DNA of 48,351 nucleotides from Actinomycetota bacterium (GTDB lineage: Bacteria; Actinomycetota; Actinomycetes; Actinomycetales; Microbacteriaceae): assembly GCA_018268455.1 (NCBI GenBank), contig JAFDWM010000009.1, positions 1-48,351 on the forward strand. Reading direction: 5' to 3'. Numbering within the stretch: position 1 is the stretch's first letter; each line of letters opens with the position of its first letter. Below, one piece after another: positions 35,280 to 46,964 of the stretch. Under the pieces are notes generated by a model. It did not search any database. It saw nothing but the letters and a program-made list of their open reading frames with translations, and had not been told where the DNA came from. The position numbers and the translations under genes are program-made.

Positions 35280-35882
35280 TCAGACCGCGAGCAAGTCGGG
35301 CAGGCCGGTGCGCAGCTCCATCGGCAGGTGGCTCAGGTCGTTGTGCGCGAGCAGGCTCCACGGGCGACCCTGCTTCTGGGTGAGCACGGTGAGGCCGCAG
35401 TTGGCCTGGTTCAGAGTCATCCAGCGCCACTCCGGCGCCTCGAGCACCTCGCGCACGAACCAGCTGATCACGAAGTTGTGCGTGATCAGCACCTCGTGCA
35501 CATCTCCCGGCTTGCGCACCAGGAACTCGTTCACGGCGTCGCCCATCTGTGCCCGGCCCGCCTCGATCTCCGCATCCGTCACGGATCCGAAGAACGACTC
35601 GAACGCCGCCGGGGTGTCCTCGGTGACGCCGGTGGGCACGCAGTCGAACAGCAGCGCCGACGGCTCCGCCTCGACGGAGGGGATGCGCTCCGAGATCGCC
35701 CGCGCCGTCTCCGCCGCTCGCAGCAGCGGGGAATGCCAGATCGCGTCGAGTGGAAGCCCCGACAGCCGGTCGGCGATGAGTTCGGCCTGGCGGCGTCCGC
35801 GCGGCGAAAGGGGTCCGTCGGAGAGGCCGTGCTCGGCGTCCTGATGTTCGCCGTGCCGGACCAGATAGATGTAGTGCGTCAC
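35280..35882 (-). CDS. Histidine phosphatase superfamily protein
   Basis: A 200-aa phosphoglycerate-mutase-like enzyme. The phospho-His motif is YIYLVRHGEHQD at the N-terminus, followed by LSPRGRRQAELIADRL and WHSPLLRAAETARAI, with the second catalytic His in EVLITHNFVISWFVREVL. Members dephosphorylate many small molecules or proteins and the substrate cannot be assigned. The GTG at 35882 was preferred to a GTG at 35924 because that codon overlaps the likely -10 box TAGGGT. Confidence 0.85.
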   Translation of the reverse strand: MTHYIYLVRHGEHQDAEHGLSDGPLSPRGRRQAELIADRLSGLPLDAIWHSPLLRAAETARAISERIPSVEAEPSALLFDCVPTGVTEDTPAAFESFFGSVTDAEIEAGRAQMGDAVNEFLVRKPGDVHEVLITHNFVISWFVREVLEAPEWRWMTLNQANCGLTVLTQKQGRPWSLLAHNDLSHLPMELRTGLPDLLAV

Positions 35883-35922
35883 AACCGCTCGCCTCGTCTT
35901 CGACGTCGTGCTCGGTTCTTCC

Positions 35923-35928
35923 ACCCTA
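35923..35928 (-). promoter_or_regulatory. -10 box for histidine phosphatase gene
   Basis: TAGGGT on the minus strand about 40 nt before the chosen GTG. It gives a short leader containing a weak GAGG-type site. Confidence 0.35.
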
Positions 35929-36019
35929 TGTCACGGCACGGACCGCAGGGCTCCCCCCACGCGACGCGCACACCGTGCGACGGCGTCGCCGCGTGTGAGG
36001 GCCGTGCGGATCCGCGGGC

Positions 36020-37066
36020 TCAGCTCGCGGCACGGGTGAGGTCGGCGATCTGCCCGCGCCCCAGGGACACCCCGGCACCCTGCATGAGCTCGTCGACCTG
36101 CTCCGCCGCGAACGCGTTCACGATCGGCGCGGTCACCGTGCGCTGCGCGAGCAGCCACGCGATGGCGACAGCGGCGACCGGCGCCTGCGCCTCCTGGGCG
36201 ATGAGGTCGAGAGCGCGCAGCACCTTGATACCGCGGCGGTTGATGTTGCTGCGCAGCTGCACGCCGCGCACCCCCTGCAGCGCCTGCTTGGAGCGGTGTC
36301 TCCCGGAGAGGAAGCCGTGCTCGAGCGCGTGCGACGGGGTCACGGCCAGTCCTTGCGCGGCCGCGACCAGCCGGAGGTCGCCCTCGAAGCCCGTCCGGCG
36401 CACCAGGTTGTACGGCTCGTCCAGCACTTCGATGCGCGGATAACCCGCCGACGCGAGGATCCGCGCCTCCACGAGCCGCTCCGGGCTGAACCCGAACGCA
36501 CCGATCACCCGGACCTTGCCCGTCTCGACGAGCCATTCGGCCGTGGCGAGGGTGTCCTCGAGGGCGGATCCATCGTCGATGGTTCCGTCGAGGTAGAGCA
36601 CGTCGATGTGCGCGACGCCGAGGCGCGTGAGCGAATCCTCCACGGCGCGCACGAGGTTCACGGCACCGAGGCCGACGTGATCGGGGTGGCCGCCGACGCG
36701 CGCACACAGCACGATGTCTTCGCGATTCCCGCGCGACGCCAGCCAGCGCCCGATGATGTACTCGCTGCGCCCGGCGGCGAAGCTGTCGGCCGTGTGCACG
36801 GCATTGCCGCCGAACTCCGCATACCGGTCGAGGATGCGGTGCGCGGCGTCTGCGTCGGCGTTCCAGCCGAACTCCGCACCGCCGAGGATCAGCGGGAAGG
36901 TGCGGATGCCGGTCTCGCCGAGGTCGACGCGCAGGCAGGAGCCGATCCCCGGGCCCTGCACCGGGATCGGTGCGGACGGGTGTGGCGGGACCGACGCGGT
37001 CGCAGTGGTGCTCGCCGGGTGTCCGATGGTGGTCACGGATCCGGTTCCGACGCCGAAGAGACGCAT
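36020..37066 (-). CDS. Aldo/keto-reductase-fold protein with altered catalytic tetrad
   Basis: A 348-aa protein with the AKR barrel pattern: FPLILGGAEFGWNAD at the first strand, GRSEYIIGRWLASRG, VEDSLTRLGVAHIDVLYL, and a C-terminal cofactor part (PVAAVAIAWLLAQRTVTAPIVNAF). The residues that make AKRs reductases look replaced: the DTA Asp is H91 (VHTADSF), the catalytic Tyr is F96, the Lys is R123 (LCARVGG), and the His is D160 (LYLDGTIDD). The first 45 residues form a Ser/Pro-rich extension. It may bind NADPH or a ligand without oxidoreductase activity. GGGGTGAT lies shortly before the ATG. The assignment of fold is firm; loss of activity is inferred. Confidence 0.82.
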   Translation of the reverse strand: MRLFGVGTGSVTTIGHPASTTATASVPPHPSAPIPVQGPGIGSCLRVDLGETGIRTFPLILGGAEFGWNADADAAHRILDRYAEFGGNAVHTADSFAAGRSEYIIGRWLASRGNREDIVLCARVGGHPDHVGLGAVNLVRAVEDSLTRLGVAHIDVLYLDGTIDDGSALEDTLATAEWLVETGKVRVIGAFGFSPERLVEARILASAGYPRIEVLDEPYNLVRRTGFEGDLRLVAAAQGLAVTPSHALEHGFLSGRHRSKQALQGVRGVQLRSNINRRGIKVLRALDLIAQEAQAPVAAVAIAWLLAQRTVTAPIVNAFAAEQVDELMQGAGVSLGRGQIADLTRAAS

Positions 37067-37211
37067 GCGATCACCCCCGTGTCTGCTGCGCTGTGTGGTG
37101 GGCGCACCCCCCGGTGCGCTTGCTACGAGAGTAAGCGAGAGGCGGAGCCGTTCCGTTCATTGAGGCGTCCGAAAGGGAAACAATCGGTAACGGTTCCGTC
37201 ACAAACAACGG

Positions 37212-37257
37212 AAACGGCCCGTCGTGTCCCCCTTTCGGTGGACACGACGGGCCGTTT
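37212..37257 (-). terminator. Strong terminator after pnp
   Basis: Perfect 18-bp stem AAACGGCCCGTCGTGTCC with a 10-nt loop, 12 nt beyond the pnp stop. The T-rich bases after the stem on the minus strand fit intrinsic termination. Confidence 0.9.
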
Positions 37258-37269
37258 GGGCTACGTGCG

Positions 37270-39546
37270 TCAGGCCTCGACGTTCGCCGCAGGTGCCTCA
37301 GCAGCCTCGGCCGGAGCCTCGTCGATGACGGGCTCGAGCGAGAGCTTGCCGCGGTCGTCGATCTTCGTGATCTTCACGAGGATCTTCTGGCCGACGGAGA
37401 GCACGTCGTCGACGTTCTCCACGCGCTTGCCGCCGGCGAGCTTGCGCACCTCGGTGACGTGCAGCAGGCCGTCCTTGCCGGGCAGCAGCGAGACGAACGC
37501 GCCGAAGGTCGCGATCTTGACGACCGTGCCCAGGAACTGCTCGCCGACCTCGGGGTTGGTCGGGTTGGCGATCGCGTTCACCTGGGCGCGCGCGGCCTCG
37601 GCCGAGGGGCCGTCGGTCGCGCCGATGTAGACGGTGCCGTCCTCCTCGATGGAGATCTGCGCGCCGGTCTCGTCCTGGATCGCGTTGATCGTCTTGCCCT
37701 TCGGGCCGATCAGCTCGCCGATCTTGTCGACCGGGATCTGCACGCTGATCACGCGCGGCGCGGTCGGCGCCATCTCGTCCGGAGTGTCGATCGCGGCGTT
37801 CAGCACGTTCAGGATCGTCAGGCGGGCGTCCTTGGCCTGGGTGAGCGCGCCGGCGAGCACCTCGGAGGGGATGCCGTCGAGCTTCGTGTCCAGCTGGATC
37901 GCGGTGACGAACTCGCTCGTGCCGGCGACCTTGAAGTCCATGTCGCCGAGAGCGTCCTCCGCGCCGAGGATGTCGGTGAGCGCCGCGTAGCGGGTCTCAC
38001 CGTCGACCTGGTCGGAGACGAGACCCATCGCGATGCCGGCGACCGGCGCGCGCAGCGGCACACCGGCGTTCAGCAGCGACAGGGTCGAGGCGCAGACGGA
38101 GCCCATGGAGGTCGAACCGTTGGATCCGAGGGCCTCGGAGACCTGACGGATCGCGTACGGGAACTCCTCGCGGGTCGGCAGCACCGGCACGAGGGCGCGC
38201 TCGGCGAGGAAGCCGTGCCCGATCTCGCGACGCTTCGGCGACCCCACACGGCCGGTCTCACCGGTCGAGTAGGGCGGGAAGTTGTAGTGGTGCATGTAGC
38301 GCTTGCTCGTGGTGGGCGAGAGCGAGTCGATCTGCTGCTCCATCTTGAGCATGTTCAGCGTGGTGACGCCCAGGATCTGGGTCTCGCCGCGCTGGAAGAT
38401 CGCGGAGCCGTGCACGCGCGGGATGACCTGCACCTCGGCGTCCAGCGGACGGATGTCCGCAAGGCCGCGGCCGTCGATGCGGACGCCCTCGGTGAGGATC
38501 CGGCCGCGCACGATCTTCTTGGTGACCGACTTGTACGCCGCGGAGAACTCGCTGAGCGCGACCTCGGGCTGCTCGCCCGCCGCGACGGCGGCGACGAGCT
38601 CGGCCTTGACGCGGTCCTTGATCGCGTCGTCGGCGTTCTGGCGCTCCTGCTTGTCGGCGATCTGGTAGACGTCGACGAGTTCGGCGTAAGCGCGGCTCGA
38701 CACGAAGTCGAACGTGCCCTCGCTGTACGGGAGGAAGACCGGGTACACGCCCGGCTCCTTCGACGCCGACGCGGCCAGCTCGGCCTGAGCCTCGACGAGC
38801 TGCTTCAGGAACGGCTTCGCAGCCTCGAGGCCCTGCGCGACGATGTCCTCGCTGGGCTTGGTGGCGCCCGCCTTGATCAGGTTCCAGCTGCCCTCGGTGG
38901 CCTCGGCCTCGACCATCATGATCGCGACGTCGGTGGATCCGTCCGCCTTGGTGATCACGCGGCCCGCGACGACGAGGTCGAAGACGGCCTCAGCGACCTG
39001 CTCCGCGTTCGGGAATGCGACCCACTGGTCGGCGTGCTCGCCGTGACCGGGGATGAACGCGAGGCGCACACCGGCGACCGGGCCGGAGAACGGCAGACCG
39101 GAGATCTGGGTCGAGGCGGAGGCTGCGTTGATCGCGAGCGCGTCGTAGTACTCGCCGGGGGCGATCGACAGCACCGTGATGACGATCTGCACCTCGTTGC
39201 GCAGGCCGTCGACGAACGACGGGCGCAGTGGGCGGTCGATCAGACGGCAGACCAGGATCGCCTCGGTGGAGGGACGACCCTCGCGGCGGAAGAACGAGCC
39301 GGGGATCTTGCCGGCGGCGTAGGAGCGCTCCTCCACGTCGACGGTCAGCGGGAAGAAGTCGAAGCCCTCACGCGGCGACTTGCCCGCGCTCGTGGCGGAG
39401 AGGAGCATCGTCTCCTCGTCCAGGTAAGCGGCGACCGCGCCCTGCGCCTGCTGCGCGAGACGTCCCGTCTCGAAGCGGACGGTGCGGGTGCCGAAGCGGC
39501 CGTTGTCGAGAACGGCCTCGGTGGCGGTGATTTCAGGACCTTCCAA
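37270..39546 (-). CDS. pnp: Polyribonucleotide nucleotidyltransferase (PNPase)
   Basis: Phosphorolytic 3'-5' exoribonuclease and RNA-tailing enzyme, 758 aa. Two RNase PH domains (about 10-230 and 330-560), with the second containing [18 protein letters not shown] and [24 protein letters not shown] domain follows ([20 protein letters not shown]), then an S1 domain ([30 protein letters not shown]) and a short Ala/Glu tail. The start is TTG at 39546: AAGGAG lies 7 nt upstream and the protein then begins [12 protein letters not shown] as in relatives. The frame stays open far upstream, but that is not coding. TAGGAT on the minus strand at 39629-39634 may be the promoter. Confidence 0.95.
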   Translation of the reverse strand: MEGPEITATEAVLDNGRFGTRTVRFETGRLAQQAQGAVAAYLDEETMLLSATSAGKSPREGFDFFPLTVDVEERSYAAGKIPGSFFRREGRPSTEAILVCRLIDRPLRPSFVDGLRNEVQIVITVLSIAPGEYYDALAINAASASTQISGLPFSGPVAGVRLAFIPGHGEHADQWVAFPNAEQVAEAVFDLVVAGRVITKADGSTDVAIMMVEAEATEGSWNLIKAGATKPSEDIVAQGLEAAKPFLKQLVEAQAELAASASKEPGVYPVFLPYSEGTFDFVSSRAYAELVDVYQIADKQERQNADDAIKDRVKAELVAAVAAGEQPEVALSEFSAAYKSVTKKIVRGRILTEGVRIDGRGLADIRPLDAEVQVIPRVHGSAIFQRGETQILGVTTLNMLKMEQQIDSLSPTTSKRYMHHYNFPPYSTGETGRVGSPKRREIGHGFLAERALVPVLPTREEFPYAIRQVSEALGSNGSTSMGSVCASTLSLLNAGVPLRAPVAGIAMGLVSDQVDGETRYAALTDILGAEDALGDMDFKVAGTSEFVTAIQLDTKLDGIPSEVLAGALTQAKDARLTILNVLNAAIDTPDEMAPTAPRVISVQIPVDKIGELIGPKGKTINAIQDETGAQISIEEDGTVYIGATDGPSAEAARAQVNAIANPTNPEVGEQFLGTVVKIATFGAFVSLLPGKDGLLHVTEVRKLAGGKRVENVDDVLSVGQKILVKITKIDDRGKLSLEPVIDEAPAEAAEAPAANVEA

Positions 39547-39735
39547 GAGGTCTCTCCTTCTTTGTTTAGGCTCGCTCTCCCGTGTGGAGCGCGAGCATGG
39601 ACGGATGCGCACAGAGGCATCCTGTTGGATCCTATCAGCGCACGAGGCCGGCTCGGGGCGGAGCGGATCCGGTCGCCCCCCGATCCGCCGGCGCGCCCCG
39701 CACCGTTCTCCCTGTGCCCCGCGGCAGGCCGGGGC

Positions 39736-39741
39736 TAGGCT
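39736..39741 (+). promoter_or_regulatory. -10 box for DUF5302 gene (leaderless)
   Basis: TAGGCT ends 7 nt before the ATG at 39749. Confidence 0.45.
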
Positions 39742-39748
39742 GACGCGC

Positions 39749-39922
39749 ATGAGTACCGACGACACCGCCGCGGCCGCGGACATGAAGCGCAAGTTCAAGG
39801 AGGCGCTCGAGAAGAAGAACGCCCAGAACCAGCAGGGCGAAGCGCATCTGGACGGCGATTCCGCCGTACACGGCACACACGCCGCGCAGACCAGGCGCGA
39901 GTTCCGCCGCAAGAGCGGCTGA
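39749..39922 (+). CDS. Small DUF5302 protein
   Basis: A 57-aa, highly charged protein conserved in actinobacteria. [20 protein letters not shown], then [20 protein letters not shown] and the basic end RRKSG match the DUF5302 pattern. It is probably soluble and partly disordered, and its function is unknown. It has a leaderless-type promoter and a strong terminator, so it is a single-gene unit beside pnp. Confidence 0.85.
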   Translation: MSTDDTAAAADMKRKFKEALEKKNAQNQQGEAHLDGDSAVHGTHAAQTRREFRRKSG

Positions 39923-39940
39923 GTCTTCGTGCATCCCCCG

Positions 39941-39977
39941 CGAGGGGCGTCGACGATCGGTTCGTCGGCGCCCCTCG
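39941..39977 (+). terminator. Terminator after DUF5302 gene
   Basis: CGAGGGGCG/CGCCCCTCG outer stem continuing through CGACGA/TCGTCG, about 16 bp in total with a 5-nt loop and a single mismatch. Confidence 0.85.
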
Positions 39978-40037
39978 TCGCGTGCCCCGATCCCCGCACC
40001 GGCCGGTTCAGGGGTGCGCGAGCACAGGGTTCGGGGC

Positions 40038-40043
40038 TACCGT
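40038..40043 (+). promoter_or_regulatory. -10 box for SLT-type protein gene (leaderless)
   Basis: TACCGT ends 7 nt before the GTG at 40051. Confidence 0.4.
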
Positions 40044-40050
40044 CGAGAGC

Positions 40051-41256
40051 GTGACGGTCCCGAACAGCACGTCCGCGCGCCCGCGCGTCGTACGCCTCGC
40101 GCGTCCGGCGCTGGCGCTCGCTGCCGCCGGCGCCCTGCTCGCATCCCCGCTGATCGGCGCAGCCCCGGCATTCGCCGACGACTACCCGTCCTGGCAGGAC
40201 GTGCAGAACGCCCAGGGCGACGAGCAGGCCACGCAGGATCAGATCACGAAGATCGACGACGCGCTCGCGACCACTCAGCAGAAGGCCGCCGACGCATCGA
40301 CCGCCGCCATGAAGGCGCTGCAGACCGCGACCTCGGCGCGCGCCGCTGCCGACACCGCCGCACAGCGTGCCGGCCGGCTGACCGTGCAGGCGGCTGCCGC
40401 GGAGCAGTCCGTGCAGCAGACACACGAACAGGTCGGCACGATCGTCGCCGGGCGCGCTCGCACCGAGCTGTCCTCGCCGCTCGCCGCACGACTGTTCACC
40501 TCGGCAGCCCCGGATCAGCTGCTCACCCGCCTCGGAGTGATGCAGCGGCTCGACAAGACCTGGGCCACCCTCGGCGCGCGTGCGATCGCCGCGCAGGGCA
40601 TCGCCTCCTCCCTGCAGGACCAGGCACAGGCGGCGCGCGCCGCACGAGACCAGCTCGCGACAGCCGCGGAGACCGCGGCGCAGCAGGCGCAGCGCGCGGC
40701 CGACGCCGAGGCCGCCGCCGTGCAGGATCTGCAGGGCCACATCAGGACCCTCTACGCGCAGCTCGCGACACTGAAGAACACCACCGCCGACATCGAGCGC
40801 CGTTACCGCATCGGCCAGCAGGTCGCCGAGCAGGAGCGGGAGCAGGCCGCTGCGGCGGCAGCCGCAGCAGCCGGCGCCTCCTCGAGCGGATCCGGCGGAG
40901 GCGAGTCCGGCGGAGGCGGTGTCGACCTCGGCGCGGGTGGTGTGAACGTCGACCCGGCGGGCGCACAGGCGTACGCGGCCGGGCAGCTCGGCGGCTACGG
41001 CTGGGGGCAGGACCAGTTCCCGTGCCTGTACCGGCTGTGGATGCAGGAGTCGAGCTGGCGCGCGGATGCCCTGAACCCCGACAGCGACGCCTACGGGATC
41101 CCGCAGGCGCTGCCGGCCAGCAAGCTCGCCGCGGCCGGCGCGGACTGGCGAACGAACGGGAACACCCAGATCGACTGGGGCCTCAGCTACATCCAGGATC
41201 GGTACGGTTCCCCCTGCGGTGCGTGGGCGCACGAGGTCGCGCACAACTGGTACTGA
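40051..41256 (+). CDS. Secreted coiled-coil protein with SLT-like lytic transglycosylase domain
   Basis: A 401-aa exported cell-wall protein. The signal peptide runs to about AAPAFA-DD (residue 42), with basic residues followed by a hydrophobic core. A long Ala/Gln/Thr-rich coiled coil follows (about 55-260), similar to NlpC/CwlO-type leader regions. A Gly/Ser linker ([15 protein letters not shown]) leads to the C-terminal domain, where [38 protein letters not shown] and [16 protein letters not shown] match the small SLT-like domains of actinobacteria. The Glu in MQESSW is the expected catalytic acid. A role in peptidoglycan remodelling is likely. Confidence 0.85.
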   Translation: MTVPNSTSARPRVVRLARPALALAAAGALLASPLIGAAPAFADDYPSWQDVQNAQGDEQATQDQITKIDDALATTQQKAADASTAAMKALQTATSARAAADTAAQRAGRLTVQAAAAEQSVQQTHEQVGTIVAGRARTELSSPLAARLFTSAAPDQLLTRLGVMQRLDKTWATLGARAIAAQGIASSLQDQAQAARAARDQLATAAETAAQQAQRAADAEAAAVQDLQGHIRTLYAQLATLKNTTADIERRYRIGQQVAEQEREQAAAAAAAAAGASSSGSGGGESGGGGVDLGAGGVNVDPAGAQAYAAGQLGGYGWGQDQFPCLYRLWMQESSWRADALNPDSDAYGIPQALPASKLAAAGADWRTNGNTQIDWGLSYIQDRYGSPCGAWAHEVAHNWY

Positions 41257-41259
41257 CGA

Positions 41260-41295
41260 GGACGGGGAGGGCGCTCGTCCGCGCCCTCCCCGTCC
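41260..41295. terminator. Bidirectional terminator between SLT gene and dctA
   Basis: Perfect 15-bp stem GGACGGGGAGGGCGC with a 6-nt loop, 4 nt after the plus-strand stop and 14 nt beyond the dctA stop. Confidence 0.9.
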
Positions 41296-41308
41296 TGTCG
41301 GCTTCTGA

Positions 41309-42763
41309 TCAGCCACGCCCGGCGCGCGCTCGGGCGCGCTCCTGCTTCGCTGCCATCTCGGCCACCGCGGCACGACCGAGTCCCTGAGTGCTGACCGGCT
41401 CCGCCGCACCGCCATCCTGCACGTCAGAGGGCGCATCGTGTCCCACGCCGTCCAGTGTCGACTCGTCGAACGGCCGCGCACCGGAGAGCACCTGACGCAC
41501 CTGCTCCGCATCGATCTGCTTCGTCCAGGTGCCGATGAGGATCGTGGCGACCGCATTGCCGGTGAAGTTGGTCACCGCGCGACCCTCCGACATGAACCGG
41601 TCGATCCCGACGATCACGCCGACGCCGTTGACCAGGTCCGGGCGGTAGGCCTGCAGACCGCCGGCCAGGGTGGCGAGCCCGGCCCCGGTCACGCCAGCGG
41701 CGCCCTTGCTCGCGATGATCATGAACACGAGCAGGCCGATCTGCTCGGGGATGGACATCGGCTGTCCCAGACCGGTCGCGATGAACAGCGATGCCATGGT
41801 GAGGTAGATCGCGGTGCCGTCGAGGTTGAACGAGTAGCCGGTCGGCACGGTGATGCCCACCACGGGCTTGGCCACCCCCAGATGCTCCATCTTCGCGATC
41901 AGCCGCGGCAGCGCCGACTCCGACGAGGACGTGCCGACGATCAGCAGGTACTCGCGCGACAGGTACTTCATCAGCTGGAAGATGTTCACGCCGGCGACGA
42001 GCTTCAGGATCCCTCCGAGCACCACGACGATGAACACGATGCAGGTCAGATAGAACGCTCCGAGAAGGATCCCGAGGCCCCAGATCGCGGCGACGCCGGT
42101 CTTTCCGACCACCGCTGCGATGGCACCGAACGCGCCCAGCGGCGCGAGCCACAGGATCATCCCGAGCACGCGGAACACGAGCGTCTGCAGATGCTTGATC
42201 GCACCCATGATGGGCGCGCCTCGCTCGCCCAGTCCCTGCAGGGCGAAGCCGACCAGGAGCGCGATGAAGAGCACCTGCAGCACGCTCTCGCCGGTGAAGG
42301 CGCCGAAGAACGTCGCCGGGATGATGCCGAGGATGAAGTCCTGCGTCGTCTTCGCCTCGGTCGTGGCCGCTGCATAGGTCGCACCGGCCATGTGCAGCCC
42401 CTCACCCGGGTGGATGATGTTGCCCACGATCAGGCCGATCGCGAGGGCGAAGGTCGACATCACCATGAAGTAGATCAGCGCGAGCCCGCCGATCTTGCCG
42501 ACCGTCGCGGCCTTGGCGATGGAGCCGACGCCGATCACGATCGTGCAGAAGATGATCGGCGCGATCATCATCTTGATGAGGCTCACGAATCCCTTGCCGA
42601 TGGGCTCGAGGCCCTGGGCGAACTGCGGGAACATGAGCCCGACCGCTATGCCGAGCCCCACAGCCAGGAGCACGGACACGTACAGCCAGGTGTGCTTGTC
42701 CCAGGAGCTCTTGCCGCGGCGCCAGTCGTGCCGCGGGAGTCTGAAACCTTCGGTGAGAGCCAT
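41309..42763 (-). CDS. dctA: C4-dicarboxylate/proton or sodium symporter DctA
   Basis: Membrane carrier for succinate, fumarate and malate of the DAACS family. 484 aa with about eight membrane helices and two re-entrant loops. Diagnostic segments are [20 protein letters not shown], the serine-rich loop [37 protein letters not shown] (NLDGT motif) and [26 protein letters not shown]. About 20 residues precede the first helix and a polar 55-residue tail follows the last. It is divergent from a CitA/DcuS-type sensor kinase and its response regulator, the usual arrangement for dicarboxylate-induced uptake. Confidence 0.93.
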   Translation of the reverse strand: MALTEGFRLPRHDWRRGKSSWDKHTWLYVSVLLAVGLGIAVGLMFPQFAQGLEPIGKGFVSLIKMMIAPIIFCTIVIGVGSIAKAATVGKIGGLALIYFMVMSTFALAIGLIVGNIIHPGEGLHMAGATYAAATTEAKTTQDFILGIIPATFFGAFTGESVLQVLFIALLVGFALQGLGERGAPIMGAIKHLQTLVFRVLGMILWLAPLGAFGAIAAVVGKTGVAAIWGLGILLGAFYLTCIVFIVVVLGGILKLVAGVNIFQLMKYLSREYLLIVGTSSSESALPRLIAKMEHLGVAKPVVGITVPTGYSFNLDGTAIYLTMASLFIATGLGQPMSIPEQIGLLVFMIIASKGAAGVTGAGLATLAGGLQAYRPDLVNGVGVIVGIDRFMSEGRAVTNFTGNAVATILIGTWTKQIDAEQVRQVLSGARPFDESTLDGVGHDAPSDVQDGGAAEPVSTQGLGRAAVAEMAAKQERARARAGRG

Positions 42764-42943
42764 CGTCGCCTCCGCTGAATGAACAGGACGCCCGCACCAC
42801 TGCGGGCGGGCCATGCCGACATGGTGCGTAGCCGCGTCGGCGGGCGGCGAGTTCTGTTCGTATTGAAACCGGAGCGAACCCCGCGCAGGCCGCCGTGCGC
42901 CGCACGACCTCGCGCATACTGGCTGAGGAGGTCCGGATCGGCG

Positions 42944-44235
42944 ATGGCGACGACAAGACGCGGCGGCGTGCACAGCGCGGCTTCGCGCGTGTTCGTGCTG
43001 CTGATCGGATCCGTGCTGCTGATCGGCGCCGTGATCGGGGCGTTCCTCACCTGGGAGGCCCAGACCTCGGCGCGTCAGGAGGCCGAGCGCGTCACGGCGG
43101 CGATCTCCCGTGCGCTCTCCGTCGCCCCGGCGATCGAGACGGCCGTGACAGCGACGGATCGCCCGGCGGCGGAGGCGGAGCTGCGCGACGATGTCGAGTC
43201 CGTGCGCGTGGGCGCCGGGCTGGACTTCATCACCGTCATGGACGGTGACGGCGTGCGCCTCACCCACCCGGATGCCGCCCAGGTCGGCGGGCACTACCTC
43301 GGCACGATCCCCCGCGACGGCCACCCCCTCACCGAGCAGTACACGGGCACCCTCGGCCCGTCCGTGCGCACCATCACGCCGATCCATGATGCCGGCGGCA
43401 CGGTCGTCGGTTGGGTGTCGGCAGGGGTGACCGTGGAGTCGCTGGCCGGTGCCCTGCTGCGACGTCTGTCGGCGATCCTGCTCCTCACCCTCGCCGTCGT
43501 TGCCGTCGGCGCGCTGGGCGCCGTGTTCGCACGGCTGGCGACGCGGCGCATCACGGGCGATCTCGACGCCCGCGACGTGCGACAGGCGGTGGCCGGCTAC
43601 GAGTCGGTGCGCACGCTCGGCGAGGCGCTGCGCGCGCAGACGCACGAGCACGGCAACCGCCTGCACACGGCACTGTCGCTGCTGGAACTCGACCGCCGCG
43701 ACGAGGCGATCGCACTGCTGTCGGAGTCCTCGGCGCAGAGCCAGTCGGTGATCGATCAGATGACGCTGCGCGACGGAGATCCGACGCTGGGCGCGCTCCT
43801 GTTGGGCAAGGCCTCGCAGGCCAAGGAACGGGGCGTGCGCTGGCAGGTCCACGTGGACCCGACTGCTCCCCGCACCGACCTGGCTCCCGTCGACGCGGTC
43901 GCCGTCGTCGGGAACCTCATCGACAACGCGCTCGACGCCGCACCACAGGCGAAGTCGGGCGCCGATCGCTGGGTGCGGGTCGATGTGGCAGCGGCCGAAG
44001 GCGGCGCTGTCGCGATCACCGTCTCGGACGGAGGTCCCGGCATCCCCGCGGAGCTCCGCGAGCGGATCTTCGAGCACGGCTTCTCCACCAAGCCCAGCGA
44101 CAGCTCGGGCCGCGGCGTGGGGCTCGCGCTCGCCCGGGACATCGTGAGCGCGGCCGGAGGAAGCATCGCGCTCACCACTGAGCCCACGGCCTTCCGCGTG
44201 ACCCTGCCCGGCATCGCGGGCGACGGGAGGTCCGA

Positions 44236-44239
<4 letters not shown>
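42944..44239 (+). CDS. CitA/DcuS-type sensor histidine kinase
   Basis: A 431-aa membrane sensor. Helices at about 13-37 and 176-198 flank an extracellular domain of about 135 residues with the Cache/PAS phrase LDFITVMDGDGVRLTHPDAAQVGGHYLG and VGWVSAGVTVE. The cytoplasmic part lacks the usual PAS domain. The phospho-acceptor is H234 in AQTHEHGNRLHTALSLLEL. The ATPase has NLIDNALDAAPQAKSG, DGGPGIP and GFSTKPSDSSGRGVGLAL. The family senses citrate or C4-dicarboxylates; the position opposite dctA supports the latter. AGGAGG is 12 nt before the ATG. The stop overlaps the regulator start. Confidence 0.92.
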
Positions 44240-45538
<1,299 letters not shown>

Positions 45539-45550
45539 GCGCGGCGGATA

Positions 45551-46903
45551 TCAGCGGGGCAGGCGCCCCTCGTGCAGCACGCCCTCGGGATCGGCACTCG
45601 CCCGAACCGCCCGGAGCCGATCGAGATCCGATGCGGTGGCACACCGCTCGAGCTTCTGGCCCGGCGTGAGGAACGTCGGCACCATGCGTTCGGCGGCCGC
45701 GGGGGCCAGCACCTCGAGAAGTCCGGCGATGCTCCGCTCGCCGGGCTCGGCCGGTGCGCCGGGGAAATCGGGCACGAGCGCATGCAGCAGCCAGGACGCC
45801 GACGCCAGGGAGGCGAAGCCGGGCCGCCGCGGCGCATTGAGCGCTCCGCCGAGCATGCGCAGGTCGATCCCGACGATCGGCGACTGCTCGGGCGCCTGAC
45901 GGAACTCGACCAGCGCATCGATGGTGGCGTCGTCAAGTCGGTCGAGAGCGAGAGCGGCGCCCCGACCGGCGGTCGGATCGGTCGGCTCCCCCGAGGCCGC
46001 CGCAAGGGCGGCGAGCGACGTGGGCCCTGCGGTCTCCCGCTGCACGGCGCCCGCACGACGCACACCGTCAAGGAGCGCCTCGGCCGTGCCGTCGGAGGAC
46101 AGTGCCTGAACGGTCAGGAAGCTCTTCCCGCGGATCTCCTCGGGCAGCATCGGCGCGTCCGGCATCCGCATGGAGTTCGTGAACACGTTCAGCGTCGACG
46201 GCGCCACCGTCGCGAGGTCGCGCACGGCGCGGATCACCGATGATGCGTCGGCCGCGGCGAAGATCAGGGAGGCGCCCCACTGCGCCGGCGCGGGGACGAG
46301 GTCGATCTCGAGCGCGGTGACGATTCCGACCACGCCGCCGGCGCCCCGCAGCGCCCACATGGCCTCGCGGTCGCTCTCGTCGTCGATGCGCTCGTGCGTG
46401 CCGTCGGGCCGGAGAACCCATGCCGCACGCAGGTTGTCCGAGCCGAGGCCGGCGGTGCGGCTGAACCACGAGTGACCGCCGCCGAGCGTGTACCCGGCGA
46501 CCGACACGACAGGGCTCGTGCCTGCGGGAGCCGCCCAGCCCGTGCCCTCGAGTGCGGCGACGACGGCGCCCCAGCGCACGCCGCTGCCCACCACCACCAC
46601 GCCGGCCTCCAGATCGATGTCGAGCCGGTCGAACGCCGCCGTCCGCACGATCACGGCTCCCGCCAGGTCGCCGGACGCGCCATGACCGCTCGGCTGCACG
46701 GCGATGGGCGCCCCGGCCTCGCGCGCGGCGGCGAGGATCAGGCGCAGATCATCCAGACCCGCGGGCGCCGCGACCGCAGCCGGAACCTGGTCGATCGACA
46801 GGTTCCACGGGCGTCGAGCGGCGTCGAATCCGTCGTCGCCCGCCCGCAGAAGGGAGCCGTCAAGGTCACCCGAAAGGGCGTCGAACGCAGAGAGAAGGGG
46901 CAT
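45551..46903 (-). CDS. FAD-binding oxidoreductase (PCMH/BBE type)
   Basis: A 450-aa flavoenzyme of the berberine-bridge/VAO superfamily. The FAD domain has VAAPAGLDDLRLILAAARE, VQPSGHGASGDLAGAVIV with likely covalent-FAD His H74, GSGVRWGAVVAALEG and SVAGYTLGGGHSWFSRTAGLG. The Cys that makes a second covalent bond in many relatives is replaced (GTSPVVSVAG), so FAD would be singly attached. The C-terminal part ends DLDRLRAVRASADPEGVLHEG. The substrate is unknown, but sugars, alkaloids and polyketides are typical for the family. It has no signal peptide. AGAAGGGGC lies directly before the ATG. Confidence 0.85.
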   Translation of the reverse strand: MPLLSAFDALSGDLDGSLLRAGDDGFDAARRPWNLSIDQVPAAVAAPAGLDDLRLILAAAREAGAPIAVQPSGHGASGDLAGAVIVRTAAFDRLDIDLEAGVVVVGSGVRWGAVVAALEGTGWAAPAGTSPVVSVAGYTLGGGHSWFSRTAGLGSDNLRAAWVLRPDGTHERIDDESDREAMWALRGAGGVVGIVTALEIDLVPAPAQWGASLIFAAADASSVIRAVRDLATVAPSTLNVFTNSMRMPDAPMLPEEIRGKSFLTVQALSSDGTAEALLDGVRRAGAVQRETAGPTSLAALAAASGEPTDPTAGRGAALALDRLDDATIDALVEFRQAPEQSPIVGIDLRMLGGALNAPRRPGFASLASASWLLHALVPDFPGAPAEPGERSIAGLLEVLAPAAAERMVPTFLTPGQKLERCATASDLDRLRAVRASADPEGVLHEGRLPR

Positions 46904-46964
46904 GACGCCACCGTACGACGCCCTACGGACATCCGCACCGTCATGCCCCCTGTGCGCGGCCGGC

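Noticed and set aside
37459-39738. Plus-strand open frame of about 759 codons
   Set aside because: Mirror of pnp; no recognisable domain.
39547-41556. Upstream extension of the pnp reading frame to 1428 codons
   Set aside because: It crosses the DUF5302 and SLT genes and three terminators on the other strand. The ribosome-binding site and family alignment fix the start at 39546.
42764-44077. Upstream extension of the dctA frame over the sensor kinase
   Set aside because: It is antisense to a well-supported kinase gene. The ATG at 42763 gives the normal DctA N-terminus.
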